NCBI GenBank assembly: GCA_963669315.1
Contig: OY770021.1
Span: 1-64,000 of the forward strand
Reading direction: 5' to 3'
DNA from: SZUA-547 sp963669315
GTDB lineage: Bacteria; Pseudomonadota; Alphaproteobacteria; Rhodobacterales; Rhodobacteraceae
Length of the DNA: 64,000 nt
Part shown: positions 17,466 to 27,326 of the stretch, in pieces
Numbering within the stretch: position 1 is the stretch's first letter
Layout of the letters: each line of letters starts with the position of its first letter
Translations under genes and position numbers: made by a program
The notes under the pieces: generated by a model
What the model was told of the DNA's origin: nothing
Databases searched by the model: none
The model's input: only the letters and a program-made list of their open reading frames with translations

Positions 17466-18910
17466 GTGGCGGAACCGTACTGCTTGCGGACGACGATCGA
17501 TCGATCCGGACCGTTCTGAACCGGGCGCTGACGCGAGCCGGCTGTCGCGTGCGTGCGACCGGATCGGCATCGACTTTGTGGCGCTGGATCGAAGATGGCG
17601 AGGGCGACGTTGTTCTGACAGACGTCATGATGCCGGACGGCGATGCTCTGGACCTGCTGCCCGCGATCAAGCGAAAGCGGCCGGAACTGCCGGTCATCGT
17701 CATGAGCGCGCAAAACACGGTTATGACCGCAATCCGGGCAGCGGAAGTAGGCGCATATGAATATGTGCCGAAGCCATTCGATCTGAAAGAGGTCATCCAC
17801 CATATTACGCGCGCGATGGACACCGCCACCCGGCCGGCGGAATCGGTCGACGCCAGCGAGCAGAGAGAAGAGCAACTTCCGCTGATCGGCCGCTCGGCGG
17901 CGATGCAGGACGTTTATCGGGTAATGGCCCGGCTGATGAACACAGACCTGACCGTGATGATCTCGGGCGCGTCGGGAACGGGCAAAGAACTGGTCGCACG
18001 CGCACTGCACAGCTTTGGCCGCCGGAAATCCGGACCATTCGTCGCCGTGAATATGGCCGCTATTCCTCGCGAATTAATCGAGTCGGAGTTGTTCGGACAC
18101 GAGAAAGGCGCTTTCACCGGGGCCACAGAGCGCGTTTCAGGAAAATTTGAACAGGCCCAGGGCGGAACGCTTTTCCTTGATGAGATCGGCGACATGCCCC
18201 CCGATGCGCAAACGCGTCTGCTTAGAGTGTTGCAAGAAGGCGAGTTCACGACTGTTGGCGGTCGGCGGCCGATCAGCGCAGATGTGCGTATCGTCGCAGC
18301 CACGCATCAGGATTTGCGGCGGCTGATCAGAGAAGGCCAGTTCCGCGAGGACCTATTCTATCGGGTCAATGTCGTCCCGATCCGTTTGCCTCCGTTGAAA
18401 GAGCGGATTGACGATATCCCTGACCTGACCCGTGCTTTTCTTCGCAGAGCCGAATCCGAAGGGTTGCCGCGCAAGGCGATTTCGACCGAAGCGCTTGATC
18501 TGCTGAAGGAACGCGAGTGGGAAGGTAATGTTCGTGAGCTTGAAAACCTGGTCAAACGCCTGGTCGCTCTGAGCTCAGAAGACATGATCGACGTCGCCGT
18601 CGTCGAACGCGAACTCGCGTCGCGACCTACATTGCCGGGCGAGACGTCAACCACGGCGGATACTCTGGGCGCGGCTGTCGAAGCGCATCTAAAACGCTAT
18701 TTCGCACTGCATGACGACGCTTTGCCCCCAGCCGGGCTTTATGATCGAATCCTGAAAGAGGTGGAACTTCCGCTGCTGACTCTGACGCTGGCCGCGACGC
18801 GCGGCAACCAACTGCGCGCGGCGGACCTTCTGGGCATCAACCGAAACACTTTGCGAAAGAAAATACGAGACCTTGACATTCAGGTCACACGCGGCAAAAA
18901 AGTGATGTAA
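17462..18910 (+). CDS. ntrC: Nitrogen response regulator NtrC
   Basis: A 482-residue enhancer-binding protein: receiver with acceptor Asp54 (VVLTDVMMPDG), AAA+ domain with Walker A GASGTGKE, an intact sigma-54 contact loop GAFTGA near residue 217, Walker B GGTLFLDEIGDMP, and a Fis-type helix-turn-helix at the end (AADLLGINRNTLRKKI). The start is GTG 17462 inside the ntrB stop. The intact GAFTGA implies sigma-54 activation, unlike Rhodobacter capsulatus NtrC, which lacks the loop and works with the housekeeping sigma factor. Likely targets include amt and glutamine synthetase genes. Confidence 0.96.
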   Translation: MSGGTVLLADDDRSIRTVLNRALTRAGCRVRATGSASTLWRWIEDGEGDVVLTDVMMPDGDALDLLPAIKRKRPELPVIVMSAQNTVMTAIRAAEVGAYEYVPKPFDLKEVIHHITRAMDTATRPAESVDASEQREEQLPLIGRSAAMQDVYRVMARLMNTDLTVMISGASGTGKELVARALHSFGRRKSGPFVAVNMAAIPRELIESELFGHEKGAFTGATERVSGKFEQAQGGTLFLDEIGDMPPDAQTRLLRVLQEGEFTTVGGRRPISADVRIVAATHQDLRRLIREGQFREDLFYRVNVVPIRLPPLKERIDDIPDLTRAFLRRAESEGLPRKAISTEALDLLKEREWEGNVRELENLVKRLVALSSEDMIDVAVVERELASRPTLPGETSTTADTLGAAVEAHLKRYFALHDDALPPAGLYDRILKEVELPLLTLTLAATRGNQLRAADLLGINRNTLRKKIRDLDIQVTRGKKVM

Positions 18911-18964
18911 CAGCGCAACAGGTTCGCGACCAAAGTGGTCACCGCGATGGCGAATTGAGGGCGA

Positions 18965-21235
18965 ATGAGCGTCGAGCGCACAGACTTGCCCACCCAATTC
19001 GGACGTGGGATTGCCCGCGCACTGACCGTCAAACGTCTCAGCGGTCGATTAGCCTTGGCCTTGGCCGTTGCCGGCCCGGTGCTGGCCACTGCCACTTTCG
19101 TGCTTCTCAATCGCGCCGCCGAAGGCCTTGTTGATCCTCGTTGGGTGCGTTTGGCCTTCCTTGCGGACCTGGTGTTCATCCTGGCGCTTGGCGGCCTGAT
19201 CGCGTGGCGAATTGGCGGCATTGTAATGGCCCGCCGCGCGCGCTCCGCCGGTTCCCGGCTGCATCTGCGCCTAACCGGCGTCTTCACCGTCATCGCCGTA
19301 GCTCCGGCTGTTTTGGTCGCGATCTTCTCCACCATCACCGTGAATTTCGGCATGGAAGCCTGGTTTTCCAACCAGGTTCGCACGGTGGTCAAAAACTCGC
19401 TTGAGACCGCGCAAGCCTATGCGCGGGAACATCAACAGTCGATTCGCGGTGACGTGCTGGCGATGGCGAACGATCTGAACCGCGCCGCCATCGGGGTCGA
19501 TGTCGATTGGCGCCGCATCGAGGACCTGGTCCGCAGGCAAGCGGCCCTGCGAGAGATGCCGGAAGCGTATGTGGTCAACTCCAACAATCGCATTCTGGCC
19601 CGCGGCGAGTTCAGTTTTCTGTTCAGCTTCGACCCGCCCAGCGATGACTCCCTGTCTCGCGCCCGGGCCGGGCAAATGATCATCATCGCCGACGACGCCA
19701 ACAACGAAATTCGAGCCCTCGTCGCGCTGACCAACTTCCCGGACGCCTTCCTTTATGTGACGAGGCGCGTAGACGGCGAAGTGCTTCGGCTTCTCGACGA
19801 AACGCGAGAGACCGTCGCCCTTTATGAGCGACTCGAATCCGAGCGCAGCGACGTGCTGTTCGACTTCGCATTGCTCTATCTGGGTTTCGCTTTGCTTGTG
19901 ATGCTGGCGGCGATCTGGATGGGGCTTTGGTTCGCTGAGCGAATATCCCGACCGATCGGCCGTTTGGCCGGCGCAGCGCAACGCGTCGGCGCCGGAGATT
20001 TCGCAGTCCGGGTCAAAGAGGAATCTGGCGACGACGAAATCGCGGTGCTCAGCCGAGTGTTCAACTGGATGACCGATCAGGTCAAACGCCAACGTGACGA
20101 TCTGATCGATGTGAACGAAGAGACCGAGCGTCGGCGCCTATTCATCGAAGCGGTTCTGTCGGGCGTGACCGCCGGCGTGATCGGCCTTGACCGCAAGGGG
20201 CGGGTAGAGCTGATCAACGCATCCGCGGCCCGTCTGCTTCAAGTGGGACAGGAAACCTCGATCGGCCAGACTCTGGAAAGCATCGCACCGTTTTTCGCCG
20301 GTTTGCTGGACGAGGCCACGCGGGCATCCAGCGGCGTCGCTCAACACCAGGTCGCCGCCACGGTTGGACGCGAAGATCGTGAATTCCTGTGCCGCGCAGC
20401 CATTCGTCAGGGCCTGCGCGACGCCGAGGGCTTTGTGCTGACCTTCGACGACATGACGGATCTTACCGCCGCGCAGCGGATGGCCGCATGGGGCGACGTG
20501 GCCCGGCGGATCGCGCATGAGATCAAGAACCCGCTCACACCCATCCAATTGTCCGCCGAACGGCTGAAACGGAAATACGGACGGCGGCTGGACGCTGAGG
20601 AACAGGCGACGTTCGACCAGTATGCGGATGTGATCCAAAGACAGGCGACGGATATCCGGCGCATGGTGGATGAGTTCTCGAAATTCGCGCGGATGCCAGA
20701 GCCGGAATTGCATGAAGAAGACCTAGCTAAAATCCTTCAGGACGCCGTCTTCCTGCAAAAAAGCGCACGGTCTGACATTGAGTACGCGACCGACATTCCG
20801 GATGGACCGATCATGATGCGTTGCGATCGGGGAATGATGTCGCAAGCGCTTACAAATCTGCTTCAGAATGCCGCCGACGCTATTGAAGCGAGAGTCGGCA
20901 ATGATCAGGCGGGGCCGTCCGGTGAAATTCGCATCGCAATGCAGATCCATGGCGACGAGGTTGAAATCACCATCGCCGACAACGGTATTGGTCTGCCGGA
21001 GACTGGCCGAAGCCGCCTGCTGGAGCCCTATGTGACAACCCGTCAGAAGGGAACCGGTCTGGGGTTGGCGATCGTCAAAAAGATTGTTGAAACCCATCGG
21101 GGGTCTTTGTCGCTTCGCGACGTCGCGCCCTTCGCTGATGGGGCTAATTCGGGTGCTGAGGCCGTTCTGAGGCTGACGCTCGCGAAGAACGCGGCGCTCG
21201 ACGCCAAAAACGCTACGGGGGAAGCGACCAAATGA
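18965..21235 (+). CDS. ntrY: Membrane sensor histidine kinase NtrY
   Basis: A 756-residue kinase: about three membrane helices in the first 120 residues, an extracytoplasmic region to about 295, a fourth helix (LLYLGFALLVMLAAIWMGLW), HAMP (to about 365), a PAS domain with LSGVTAGVIGLDRKGRVELIN, phosphoacceptor AHEIKNPLTPIQLSAERL with His about 518, and an ATPase domain with NLLQNAADAIE and GTGLGLAIVKK. NtrYX systems respond to nitrogen and redox or oxygen state in alphaproteobacteria. The start lies 54 bases after ntrC; the stop overlaps ntrX (ATGA). Confidence 0.95.
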   Translation: MSVERTDLPTQFGRGIARALTVKRLSGRLALALAVAGPVLATATFVLLNRAAEGLVDPRWVRLAFLADLVFILALGGLIAWRIGGIVMARRARSAGSRLHLRLTGVFTVIAVAPAVLVAIFSTITVNFGMEAWFSNQVRTVVKNSLETAQAYAREHQQSIRGDVLAMANDLNRAAIGVDVDWRRIEDLVRRQAALREMPEAYVVNSNNRILARGEFSFLFSFDPPSDDSLSRARAGQMIIIADDANNEIRALVALTNFPDAFLYVTRRVDGEVLRLLDETRETVALYERLESERSDVLFDFALLYLGFALLVMLAAIWMGLWFAERISRPIGRLAGAAQRVGAGDFAVRVKEESGDDEIAVLSRVFNWMTDQVKRQRDDLIDVNEETERRRLFIEAVLSGVTAGVIGLDRKGRVELINASAARLLQVGQETSIGQTLESIAPFFAGLLDEATRASSGVAQHQVAATVGREDREFLCRAAIRQGLRDAEGFVLTFDDMTDLTAAQRMAAWGDVARRIAHEIKNPLTPIQLSAERLKRKYGRRLDAEEQATFDQYADVIQRQATDIRRMVDEFSKFARMPEPELHEEDLAKILQDAVFLQKSARSDIEYATDIPDGPIMMRCDRGMMSQALTNLLQNAADAIEARVGNDQAGPSGEIRIAMQIHGDEVEITIADNGIGLPETGRSRLLEPYVTTRQKGTGLGLAIVKKIVETHRGSLSLRDVAPFADGANSGAEAVLRLTLAKNAALDAKNATGEATK

Positions 21236-22641
21236 GCGACATTCTAGTCGTAGACGACGAAGCGGATATTCGAGATCTGATCTCAGATATTCTGGGCGAT
21301 GAAGGGTATAGCACCCGCACGGCGCATGACGCTGACAGCGCGTTTGGGGAGATCAACGGCGGTGCGCCTGCGCTTGTGATCCTGGATATCTGGCTGCAGG
21401 GCAGCCGCATGGACGGGATCGAGATTCTTCGTACCGTAAAGCGCGACAATCCTGACCTTCCGGTGGTCATCATCTCCGGTCATGGAAACATCGAAATCGC
21501 AGTCGCGGCGATCAAGCAGGGTGCGTATGACTTTATCGAGAAACCCTTCAATATTGACCAGTTGATGGTCGTCGTGCGCCGCGCGCTGGAAGCGTCGGAG
21601 TTGCGGCGTGAGAATGCGGATCTGCGCGCCAAGGAGATCGCAGCGTCGAATATTGTCGGCGCTTCGGCCGCGATCGCCGGATTGCGCCAATCGCTGGATC
21701 GCGTCGCCCCGACCAACAGTCGAGTGTTGCTGTCCGGCCCCCCGGGGTCCGGAAAAGAAGTCGCGGCGCGCTATCTCCACCAACACTCGGACCGGGCCGA
21801 GCATCCCTTCGTCATCGTCAACGCCGCATCCATCGACCCGGAGCAGATGGAATCGGTCCTGTTCGGCAGAGAAACGCCGGGAACCCCCCCGGATCCGGGT
21901 CTATTTGAGCGCGCTCATGGTGGCGTGTTATTCATCGACGAAGTGGCCGAAATGCCCCCCGTAACGCAATCCAAGATTCTACGTGTGCTGGTCGATCAGA
22001 CGTTCACGCGCCGCGACGGGTCAGACACTGTTAGGGTCGATGTTCGGGTTATTTCAGCCTCCAGCCGGGATCTGGAAAAAGAGATCGCCGATGGACGGTT
22101 TCGCAGTGATCTCTTTCACCGGCTGAACGTGGTTCCGATCGAGGTTCCGCCACTTTCAATGCGCCGGGACGACATCCCTCTGCTTGTTGATTATTTCGTA
22201 GAGACCATCGCAGACGCACAGGGGCTTTCTCGCAAGACAGTCTCGGAAAACGCGATGGCGGCGCTTCAGTCCTATGACTGGCCCGGCAATGTCCGCCAGT
22301 TGCGAAATGTGGTCGAAAGACTTCTGATTCTCGCAGGTGGCGACGTAATTGAACTCGACGACTTGCCCGGAGAACTAGCGTCGCCCGATACGATCTCCGG
22401 AGGCTCTACGCTGAATGCGGGAATTGTCGGCCTGCCGCTGCGAGAGGCGCGGGAAGCCTTCGAACGCGACTACCTGATCGCCCAGATCAATCGTTTCGGT
22501 GGCAATATATCCCGCACCGCATCTTTCATCGGAATGGAACGGTCCGCCCTGCACCGCAAACTAAAGGGTCTTGGTGTGGTGACCAGCACCCGTGGCAGCG
22601 CGCGGGTCGCGGCGCTGGCTGACGACGCGGCGGAAGAATAG
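21232..22641 (+). CDS. ntrX: Response regulator NtrX, without the GAFTGA loop
   Basis: A 469-residue NtrC-like regulator: receiver with Asp52 (LVILDIWLQGSRMDG), AAA+ domain with Walker A GPPGSGKE, Walker B GGVLFIDEVAEMP, and a C-terminal Fis helix-turn-helix (ISRTASFIGMERSALHRKL). Where GAFTGA should be, between LFGRE and GLFERAHGG, there is only a short TPGTPPDP stretch. The protein therefore should not contact sigma-54 in the usual way and probably works as a direct activator or repressor with another sigma factor. ATGA overlap with ntrY. Confidence 0.94.
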   Translation: MSDILVVDDEADIRDLISDILGDEGYSTRTAHDADSAFGEINGGAPALVILDIWLQGSRMDGIEILRTVKRDNPDLPVVIISGHGNIEIAVAAIKQGAYDFIEKPFNIDQLMVVVRRALEASELRRENADLRAKEIAASNIVGASAAIAGLRQSLDRVAPTNSRVLLSGPPGSGKEVAARYLHQHSDRAEHPFVIVNAASIDPEQMESVLFGRETPGTPPDPGLFERAHGGVLFIDEVAEMPPVTQSKILRVLVDQTFTRRDGSDTVRVDVRVISASSRDLEKEIADGRFRSDLFHRLNVVPIEVPPLSMRRDDIPLLVDYFVETIADAQGLSRKTVSENAMAALQSYDWPGNVRQLRNVVERLLILAGGDVIELDDLPGELASPDTISGGSTLNAGIVGLPLREAREAFERDYLIAQINRFGGNISRTASFIGMERSALHRKLKGLGVVTSTRGSARVAALADDAAEE

Positions 22642-22650
22642 GACCTCAGG

Positions 22651-24027
22651 ATGAAAGTCATCGTCTGCGGCGCAGGCCAGGTCGGTTACCAAATCGCCCG
22701 GCACCTATCTGCGGAAGAGAACGCGGTCACAATCGTCGATCGCAACGCCAATCTGGTTCGCAGCGTCACGGATGTCCTTGATGTTGGAGGTGTGACAGGC
22801 TTCGCCTCGCATCCGGATGTGCTGGAGCGTGCCGGCGCGCGAGACGCCGATATGCTGATTGCGGCGACGGCCCTGGATGAAGTCAACATGGTCGCCTGTC
22901 AGGTGGCTCACTCGGTATTCACCGTGCCGCAAAAAATCGCACGGGTGCGTGCGCAGACATACCTGAGACCGACCTGGAGCGATCTGTTCCGCCGGGACCA
23001 CATGCCGATCGATGTGGTGATTTCTCCGGAAGTGGAGATCGCCAAGGTCGTGATGCGCCGGCTTGAATCCCCGGCCGCATTCGATTCCGAGTTCTTCTTT
23101 GACGGACGCGTGCGCCTGATCGGCGTAAGGCTGGATGAGAACTGTCCGATTATCCATACGCCGCTTAAGCAGCTGACGGAGCTTTTCAGCACGCTGAGAT
23201 CGATCGTCCTTGCGGTCCAGCGTGATGACCGCCTGCATGTTATGACCGGAGAGGATCAACTGTTCGCCGGCGACGCGGTTTATTTCCTCGCCGCGAAAGA
23301 AGATGAAAAGCGAGCATTGGAGCTGTTTGGCCATGACGCAGCCCCGGTAGGGCGCGCCGTTATCGTCGGTGGCGGCAATATCGGCCTCTCGGTCGCCGAG
23401 GCGATCGAAAAATCCGGCGCGGGCGTGCGCGCGAAACTAATCGAGCACAGCCGCGAGCGCGCGGAGTTCGCCGCAGAGCGATTGGAACGGACTATCGTTC
23501 TAAATGGCGATGGGCTGGACGCCGAAGTTCTCGCTGAGGCGTCGATCAGCGACGCGGGCGCGATCGTCGCTGTGACAGACGATGCGAAGGTGAATCTTCT
23601 CTCCTGCGCGCTGGCTAAACTAGCGGGATGCCGCCGCGCGGTTGCGCTGACTACCGAGGCCAGCCTCAATCCGCTCACCAGCGCATTGGGGATCGACGCA
23701 TTGCTCAACCCACGGTCTGCGACAGTGTCCAGCATCCTGCGGCATGTTCGACTGGGCCGGGTGAGGGCGGTCTACTCCGTGCGCGACGGAGAGGCGGAGG
23801 TGATTGAGGCGCAAGTGCTTGCGACGTCTCCCATCGCAGGCAAGCGCATCCGTCAGGCGGGCTTTCCAGCAGGGTCGATCGTCGGAGCGGTCTATTCCAA
23901 GGGCGAGGTTTTGATGCCTTCGGGCGACCTCGTCATTCAGGATGGCGACCTACTGGTCGTATTTGCACGCCGTGACGCGGTCCGGCAGGTTGAGCAATTG
24001 TTCCGTGTCAGTATCGACTTCCTCTGA
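22651..24027 (+). CDS. trkA: Trk potassium uptake regulatory protein TrkA
   Basis: A 458-residue peripheral protein made of two RCK modules, each an NAD-binding Rossmann half (VIVCGAGQVGYQIARHL at the N-terminus; AVIVGGGNIGLSVAEAIE near residue 235) followed by a TrkA-C subdomain. It gates the TrkH channel in response to nucleotides. Only 9 bases after ntrX, and 4 bases before trkH, so it probably shares the ntr transcript. Confidence 0.95.
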   Translation: MKVIVCGAGQVGYQIARHLSAEENAVTIVDRNANLVRSVTDVLDVGGVTGFASHPDVLERAGARDADMLIAATALDEVNMVACQVAHSVFTVPQKIARVRAQTYLRPTWSDLFRRDHMPIDVVISPEVEIAKVVMRRLESPAAFDSEFFFDGRVRLIGVRLDENCPIIHTPLKQLTELFSTLRSIVLAVQRDDRLHVMTGEDQLFAGDAVYFLAAKEDEKRALELFGHDAAPVGRAVIVGGGNIGLSVAEAIEKSGAGVRAKLIEHSRERAEFAAERLERTIVLNGDGLDAEVLAEASISDAGAIVAVTDDAKVNLLSCALAKLAGCRRAVALTTEASLNPLTSALGIDALLNPRSATVSSILRHVRLGRVRAVYSVRDGEAEVIEAQVLATSPIAGKRIRQAGFPAGSIVGAVYSKGEVLMPSGDLVIQDGDLLVVFARRDAVRQVEQLFRVSIDFL

Positions 24028-24031
24028 TCGC

Positions 24032-25567
24032 ATGAGCTTGTGGCGGTTTCCGATCTGCCCTTTGGCGTGCCTGTTCTACGGGCTGGCCATGTTCGTGCCG
24101 ATGCTTTACGCCCTCGCCACAGGCGACGAGCGAACCGCGCGCGCCTTTTTTCTCGGCGCCGCAATCACTGTCCTCGCTTTTGGATTGACCGGGATACCGT
24201 TTTACGGGCGAACGGGAATTTCAGGTCCGCGCTCCGCCCTGCTTTCTCTTATCCTGTTCTGGGTGTTCGCCCCCATGCTGGGCGCTGTACCTTTTTTTGT
24301 TCTCGCACCGCATCTTGGCTTCGTTGGCGCCTATTTCGAGATGGTCTCGTTCACGACAACGACGACCGCCAGTCAGCTGGAAACATTGGGAAATGTCCCC
24401 CCTGCGTTTCTGCTGTGGCGCGCGCTCGCTTGCTGGATCGGAGGCTTTGTTACACTAACGGCGGGATTTGCAATTCTTGAACCCCTGAATCTTGGAGGCT
24501 TTGAAATTGAACGGGCTCGTGACCCAAGCCGGCGCAATGACGCGACTGTGGGGCGTGCGCTCAATCGACTTATTCGCGCGGACCAGGCGGAGCTTGGCGT
24601 CGAGCGAACCGTCCGGGCGGTCAGGTTCATCGCCCCGATTTATGTCGCGACCACAGGCCTGTTGACCATGTTGTTCCTGTTCACAGGAACCAAACCGTCA
24701 GCAGCGCTGGCGCACTCCATGGGCCTCGTGTCCACCGGAGCTGTGACCATAGACGACGCCGGATTCGCAGGGCAGGGGAGCGCTATCGCCGAACTGGTCG
24801 CATTCGCCGCTCTGCTTCTTGTCGCCACGCGGGCAGGAGCCATGCCAAGCCGCGAGGCGAGCTTCCACTCGAAGGCGCGACGTGAGGAAATGACATTGCT
24901 CGCGGTCTCGCTCATCACTGTGACGAGCGTTCTCTATCTGCGCCATTGGATCGCCGCGATTGAACTCGATCAGGACAGCGCGCCGGGAACGAATATTAAA
25001 GCTATCTGGGGGGCGCTATTCATGTCGCTCTCATTCCTGACCACGACTGGATATGAAAGCAGCGCTTGGGAGGCCGCTCGGGAATGGACAGGGCTCAGCA
25101 ATCCCGGTCTGATTCTGCTAGGGCTCGCCGCCATGGGCGGGGGCGCAGCGACGACCGCGGGGGGCATTAAGCTTCTTCGCATCGCCGTCCTTTTCCGACA
25201 TACAGGGCGAGAGATAGATCGTCTCGCCCATCCTCACAGCGTCTCACGAGAGGGCGCGGGCGATGTCAGCGCGCGGCGTCAGGGCGTATTGCTGGCCTGG
25301 GTGTTCCTGATGCTGTTCATCTTGTCCCTGACCGTTACAGCCATGGCGCTCGCCTTGACTGGCTTGACCTTCGACCAATCGATCCTTGCGGCGGTCGCGG
25401 CGTTGGCGAATATTGGCGCCGCGCTGGAGTTTGGGGGAGGGGAGCCAGTCTCCTATGCGACTATGTCCGATGGCGCCAAACTCACGCTCTGTGCCGCTAT
25501 GGTGGTTGGCAGAGTCGAGACTTTGGCGTTGGTGACGTTGCTCAATCCAGCCTACTGGCGACGATGA
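24032..25567 (+). CDS. trkH: Trk potassium transporter membrane subunit TrkH
   Basis: A 511-residue membrane protein with the repeated M1-P-M2 architecture of the KtrB/TrkH superfamily. Selectivity-loop like segments occur as SFTTTTTASQLETLG near residue 110, SMGLVSTGAVTIDD near 230 and SFLTTTGYESSAW near 330, and a fourth as AALANIGAALEFGGG near 455. I chose ATG 24032 because the protein then begins at the first helix and the gene lies 4 bases past the trkA stop; an upstream ATG at 23942 would only overlap trkA. Confidence 0.93.
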   Translation: MSLWRFPICPLACLFYGLAMFVPMLYALATGDERTARAFFLGAAITVLAFGLTGIPFYGRTGISGPRSALLSLILFWVFAPMLGAVPFFVLAPHLGFVGAYFEMVSFTTTTTASQLETLGNVPPAFLLWRALACWIGGFVTLTAGFAILEPLNLGGFEIERARDPSRRNDATVGRALNRLIRADQAELGVERTVRAVRFIAPIYVATTGLLTMLFLFTGTKPSAALAHSMGLVSTGAVTIDDAGFAGQGSAIAELVAFAALLLVATRAGAMPSREASFHSKARREEMTLLAVSLITVTSVLYLRHWIAAIELDQDSAPGTNIKAIWGALFMSLSFLTTTGYESSAWEAAREWTGLSNPGLILLGLAAMGGGAATTAGGIKLLRIAVLFRHTGREIDRLAHPHSVSREGAGDVSARRQGVLLAWVFLMLFILSLTVTAMALALTGLTFDQSILAAVAALANIGAALEFGGGEPVSYATMSDGAKLTLCAAMVVGRVETLALVTLLNPAYWRR

Positions 25568-25706
25568 CCTGCCCATTCGCATAGGGCGAGTTTTCACAGA
25601 AAGCTGCTCGCAAGTTGCGAATTTGCACTAGAAATAGTTCCGCTGCGACTACATGTTGGAAATGTGGCGACAAAAAGAGTCCAACCAGGCGAATCAAGGT
25701 TGGCAC

Positions 25707-25961
25707 ATGGTGAGCGAGAAAATGGCTAGCGATAAACAAAACCTCCAGGACGTATTCCTGAACCACGTCCGAAAGAACAAAGTTCCAGTCACCATCTTTC
25801 TTGTGAACGGAGTGAAGCTTCAGGGTGTGATCACCTGGTTCGACAACTTCTGTCTGCTGCTGCGGCGCGACGGTCAGTCTCAGTTGGTCTATAAGCACGC
25901 TATTTCAACGGTGATGCCTTCGAAGCCGATCAGTTTATATGAGGGCGAAGACAACGCCTGA
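25707..25961 (+). CDS. hfq: RNA chaperone Hfq
   Basis: Small hexameric Sm-like protein that pairs sRNAs with mRNAs. The Sm1 segment (QDVFLNHVRKNKVPVTIFL) and Sm2 (YKHAISTVMPSKPI) are both intact, with the WFDNF insertion typical of the lineage. ATG 25707 has AAGG 7 bases upstream and gives 84 residues; ATG 25722 gives the more usual MASDKQNLQD start (79 residues). Either is possible. The end overlaps hflX by 23 bases, a common hfq-hflX coupling. Confidence 0.95.
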   Translation: MVSEKMASDKQNLQDVFLNHVRKNKVPVTIFLVNGVKLQGVITWFDNFCLLLRRDGQSQLVYKHAISTVMPSKPISLYEGEDNA

Positions 25962-27294
25962 CGACTTCAGCGCAACTGGCGTCCGCGCCTTTGTTCTTAC
26001 GCCCGAACTGGATCGTCAGGCCGGACCTGTCGCTATGCACGACGCCAATGCGCGCCTTGAAGAAGCGCGGGGGCTGACCGAAGCCCTTGGCGTCGAGGTC
26101 GTTGGCGCGGAAATCGCTCCTGTCTCAGCGCCCAAGGCCGCAACCTTACTGGGCGCCGGAAAAGTCGCGGACCTGGCTGATCGATTTAAGGCGGGCAAGG
26201 TGGAGCTTGTTATCGTGGATTGGCAGCTTACGCCGATCCAGCAACGCAACCTTGAAAAAGCCTGGTCGGCGAAAGTGTTGGACCGCACCGGTTTGATTTT
26301 GGAGATATTCGGCGACCGGGCCCAGACGCGGGAAGGGCGCATTCAGGTCGATCTTGCGCATCTGACCTATCAGAAAAGCCGGCTGGTCCGAAGCTGGACC
26401 CACCTGGAGCGCCAGCGCGGCGGCACTGGATTTATGGGCGGTCCCGGCGAGCGCCAGATTGAATCCGACCGGCGGCAACTGGACGAACGGATCGGCGCTC
26501 TCAAGCGACAACTCGCCAAAGTCGCCAGGACGCGCGATCTGCACCGGCGCGCCCGAAAACGCGCGCCAGCGCCGGTGGTCGCCCTTGTGGGATACACAAA
26601 CGCCGGAAAATCCACGCTGTTCAACCGACTTACCGAGTCCGACGTTCTGGCGAAGGACATGCTGTTCGCGACGCTCGACCCGACATTGCGCGCAGTGAAA
26701 CTGCCGTCGGGCAGGGGCGCTGTCTTCTCTGACACTGTGGGGTTTATCTCAAGTCTGCCGACGCAATTGATCGCGGCGTTTCGCGCGACGCTGGAGGAGG
26801 TCGTTTCCGCGGACCTGATCATTCATGTGCGCGACGTGGCGCATGACGATAGCGATGATCAACGGCAAGACGTTCTGCAAGTCCTGTCTGACCTCGGACT
26901 TGAGGAGCCGCAACTCTCTCGGATTGTCGAAGCCCGCAACAAGATCGATCTTTTATCGCCAGACGAGCGCCTTCGCTTGCTCAACGAAACCGACCGAGAC
27001 ACGAATGCAATCGCCATTTCTGCGGCGAACGGTGCGGGATGCGACGCGTTGTTAAAGCTGGTCGACGCGCGGCTTTCCGCTGGCTCAGTGGAAACGACGG
27101 TGCGGATGGATCACGCAGCGGGCAAGGCGCTGGCTTGGCTCTACGCGCATGGCGACGTTCTTGATCGGCGCGACGGCCCTGCAGGCTTAGAGGTCGATAT
27201 GAGAATGTTAAGAGCGGATTACTTTCGTTTTTTCAATAAGTTTCAAGATGAAGTTAATGTTGATTCAAGCCGTGAATCCAAGGCCGCGGAATGA
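25939..27294 (+). CDS. hflX: GTPase HflX
   Basis: A 451-residue ribosome-associated GTPase that splits stalled or heat-damaged 70S ribosomes. It has the N-terminal HflX domain with coiled coil (QRGGTGFMGGPGERQIESD, then long Arg/Lys helices) and a G domain with G1 GYTNAGKST near residue 217, G3 DTVGFISSLP near 265, and an NKID G4 near 335. The ATG overlaps the end of hfq. Followed by 112 AT-richer bases holding a palindrome, then matB convergent. Confidence 0.95.
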   Translation: MRAKTTPDDFSATGVRAFVLTPELDRQAGPVAMHDANARLEEARGLTEALGVEVVGAEIAPVSAPKAATLLGAGKVADLADRFKAGKVELVIVDWQLTPIQQRNLEKAWSAKVLDRTGLILEIFGDRAQTREGRIQVDLAHLTYQKSRLVRSWTHLERQRGGTGFMGGPGERQIESDRRQLDERIGALKRQLAKVARTRDLHRRARKRAPAPVVALVGYTNAGKSTLFNRLTESDVLAKDMLFATLDPTLRAVKLPSGRGAVFSDTVGFISSLPTQLIAAFRATLEEVVSADLIIHVRDVAHDDSDDQRQDVLQVLSDLGLEEPQLSRIVEARNKIDLLSPDERLRLLNETDRDTNAIAISAANGAGCDALLKLVDARLSAGSVETTVRMDHAAGKALAWLYAHGDVLDRRDGPAGLEVDMRMLRADYFRFFNKFQDEVNVDSSRESKAAE

Positions 27295-27326
27295 GATTCG
27301 CGTTTGTTGGACGCCTAGTTATTTAA

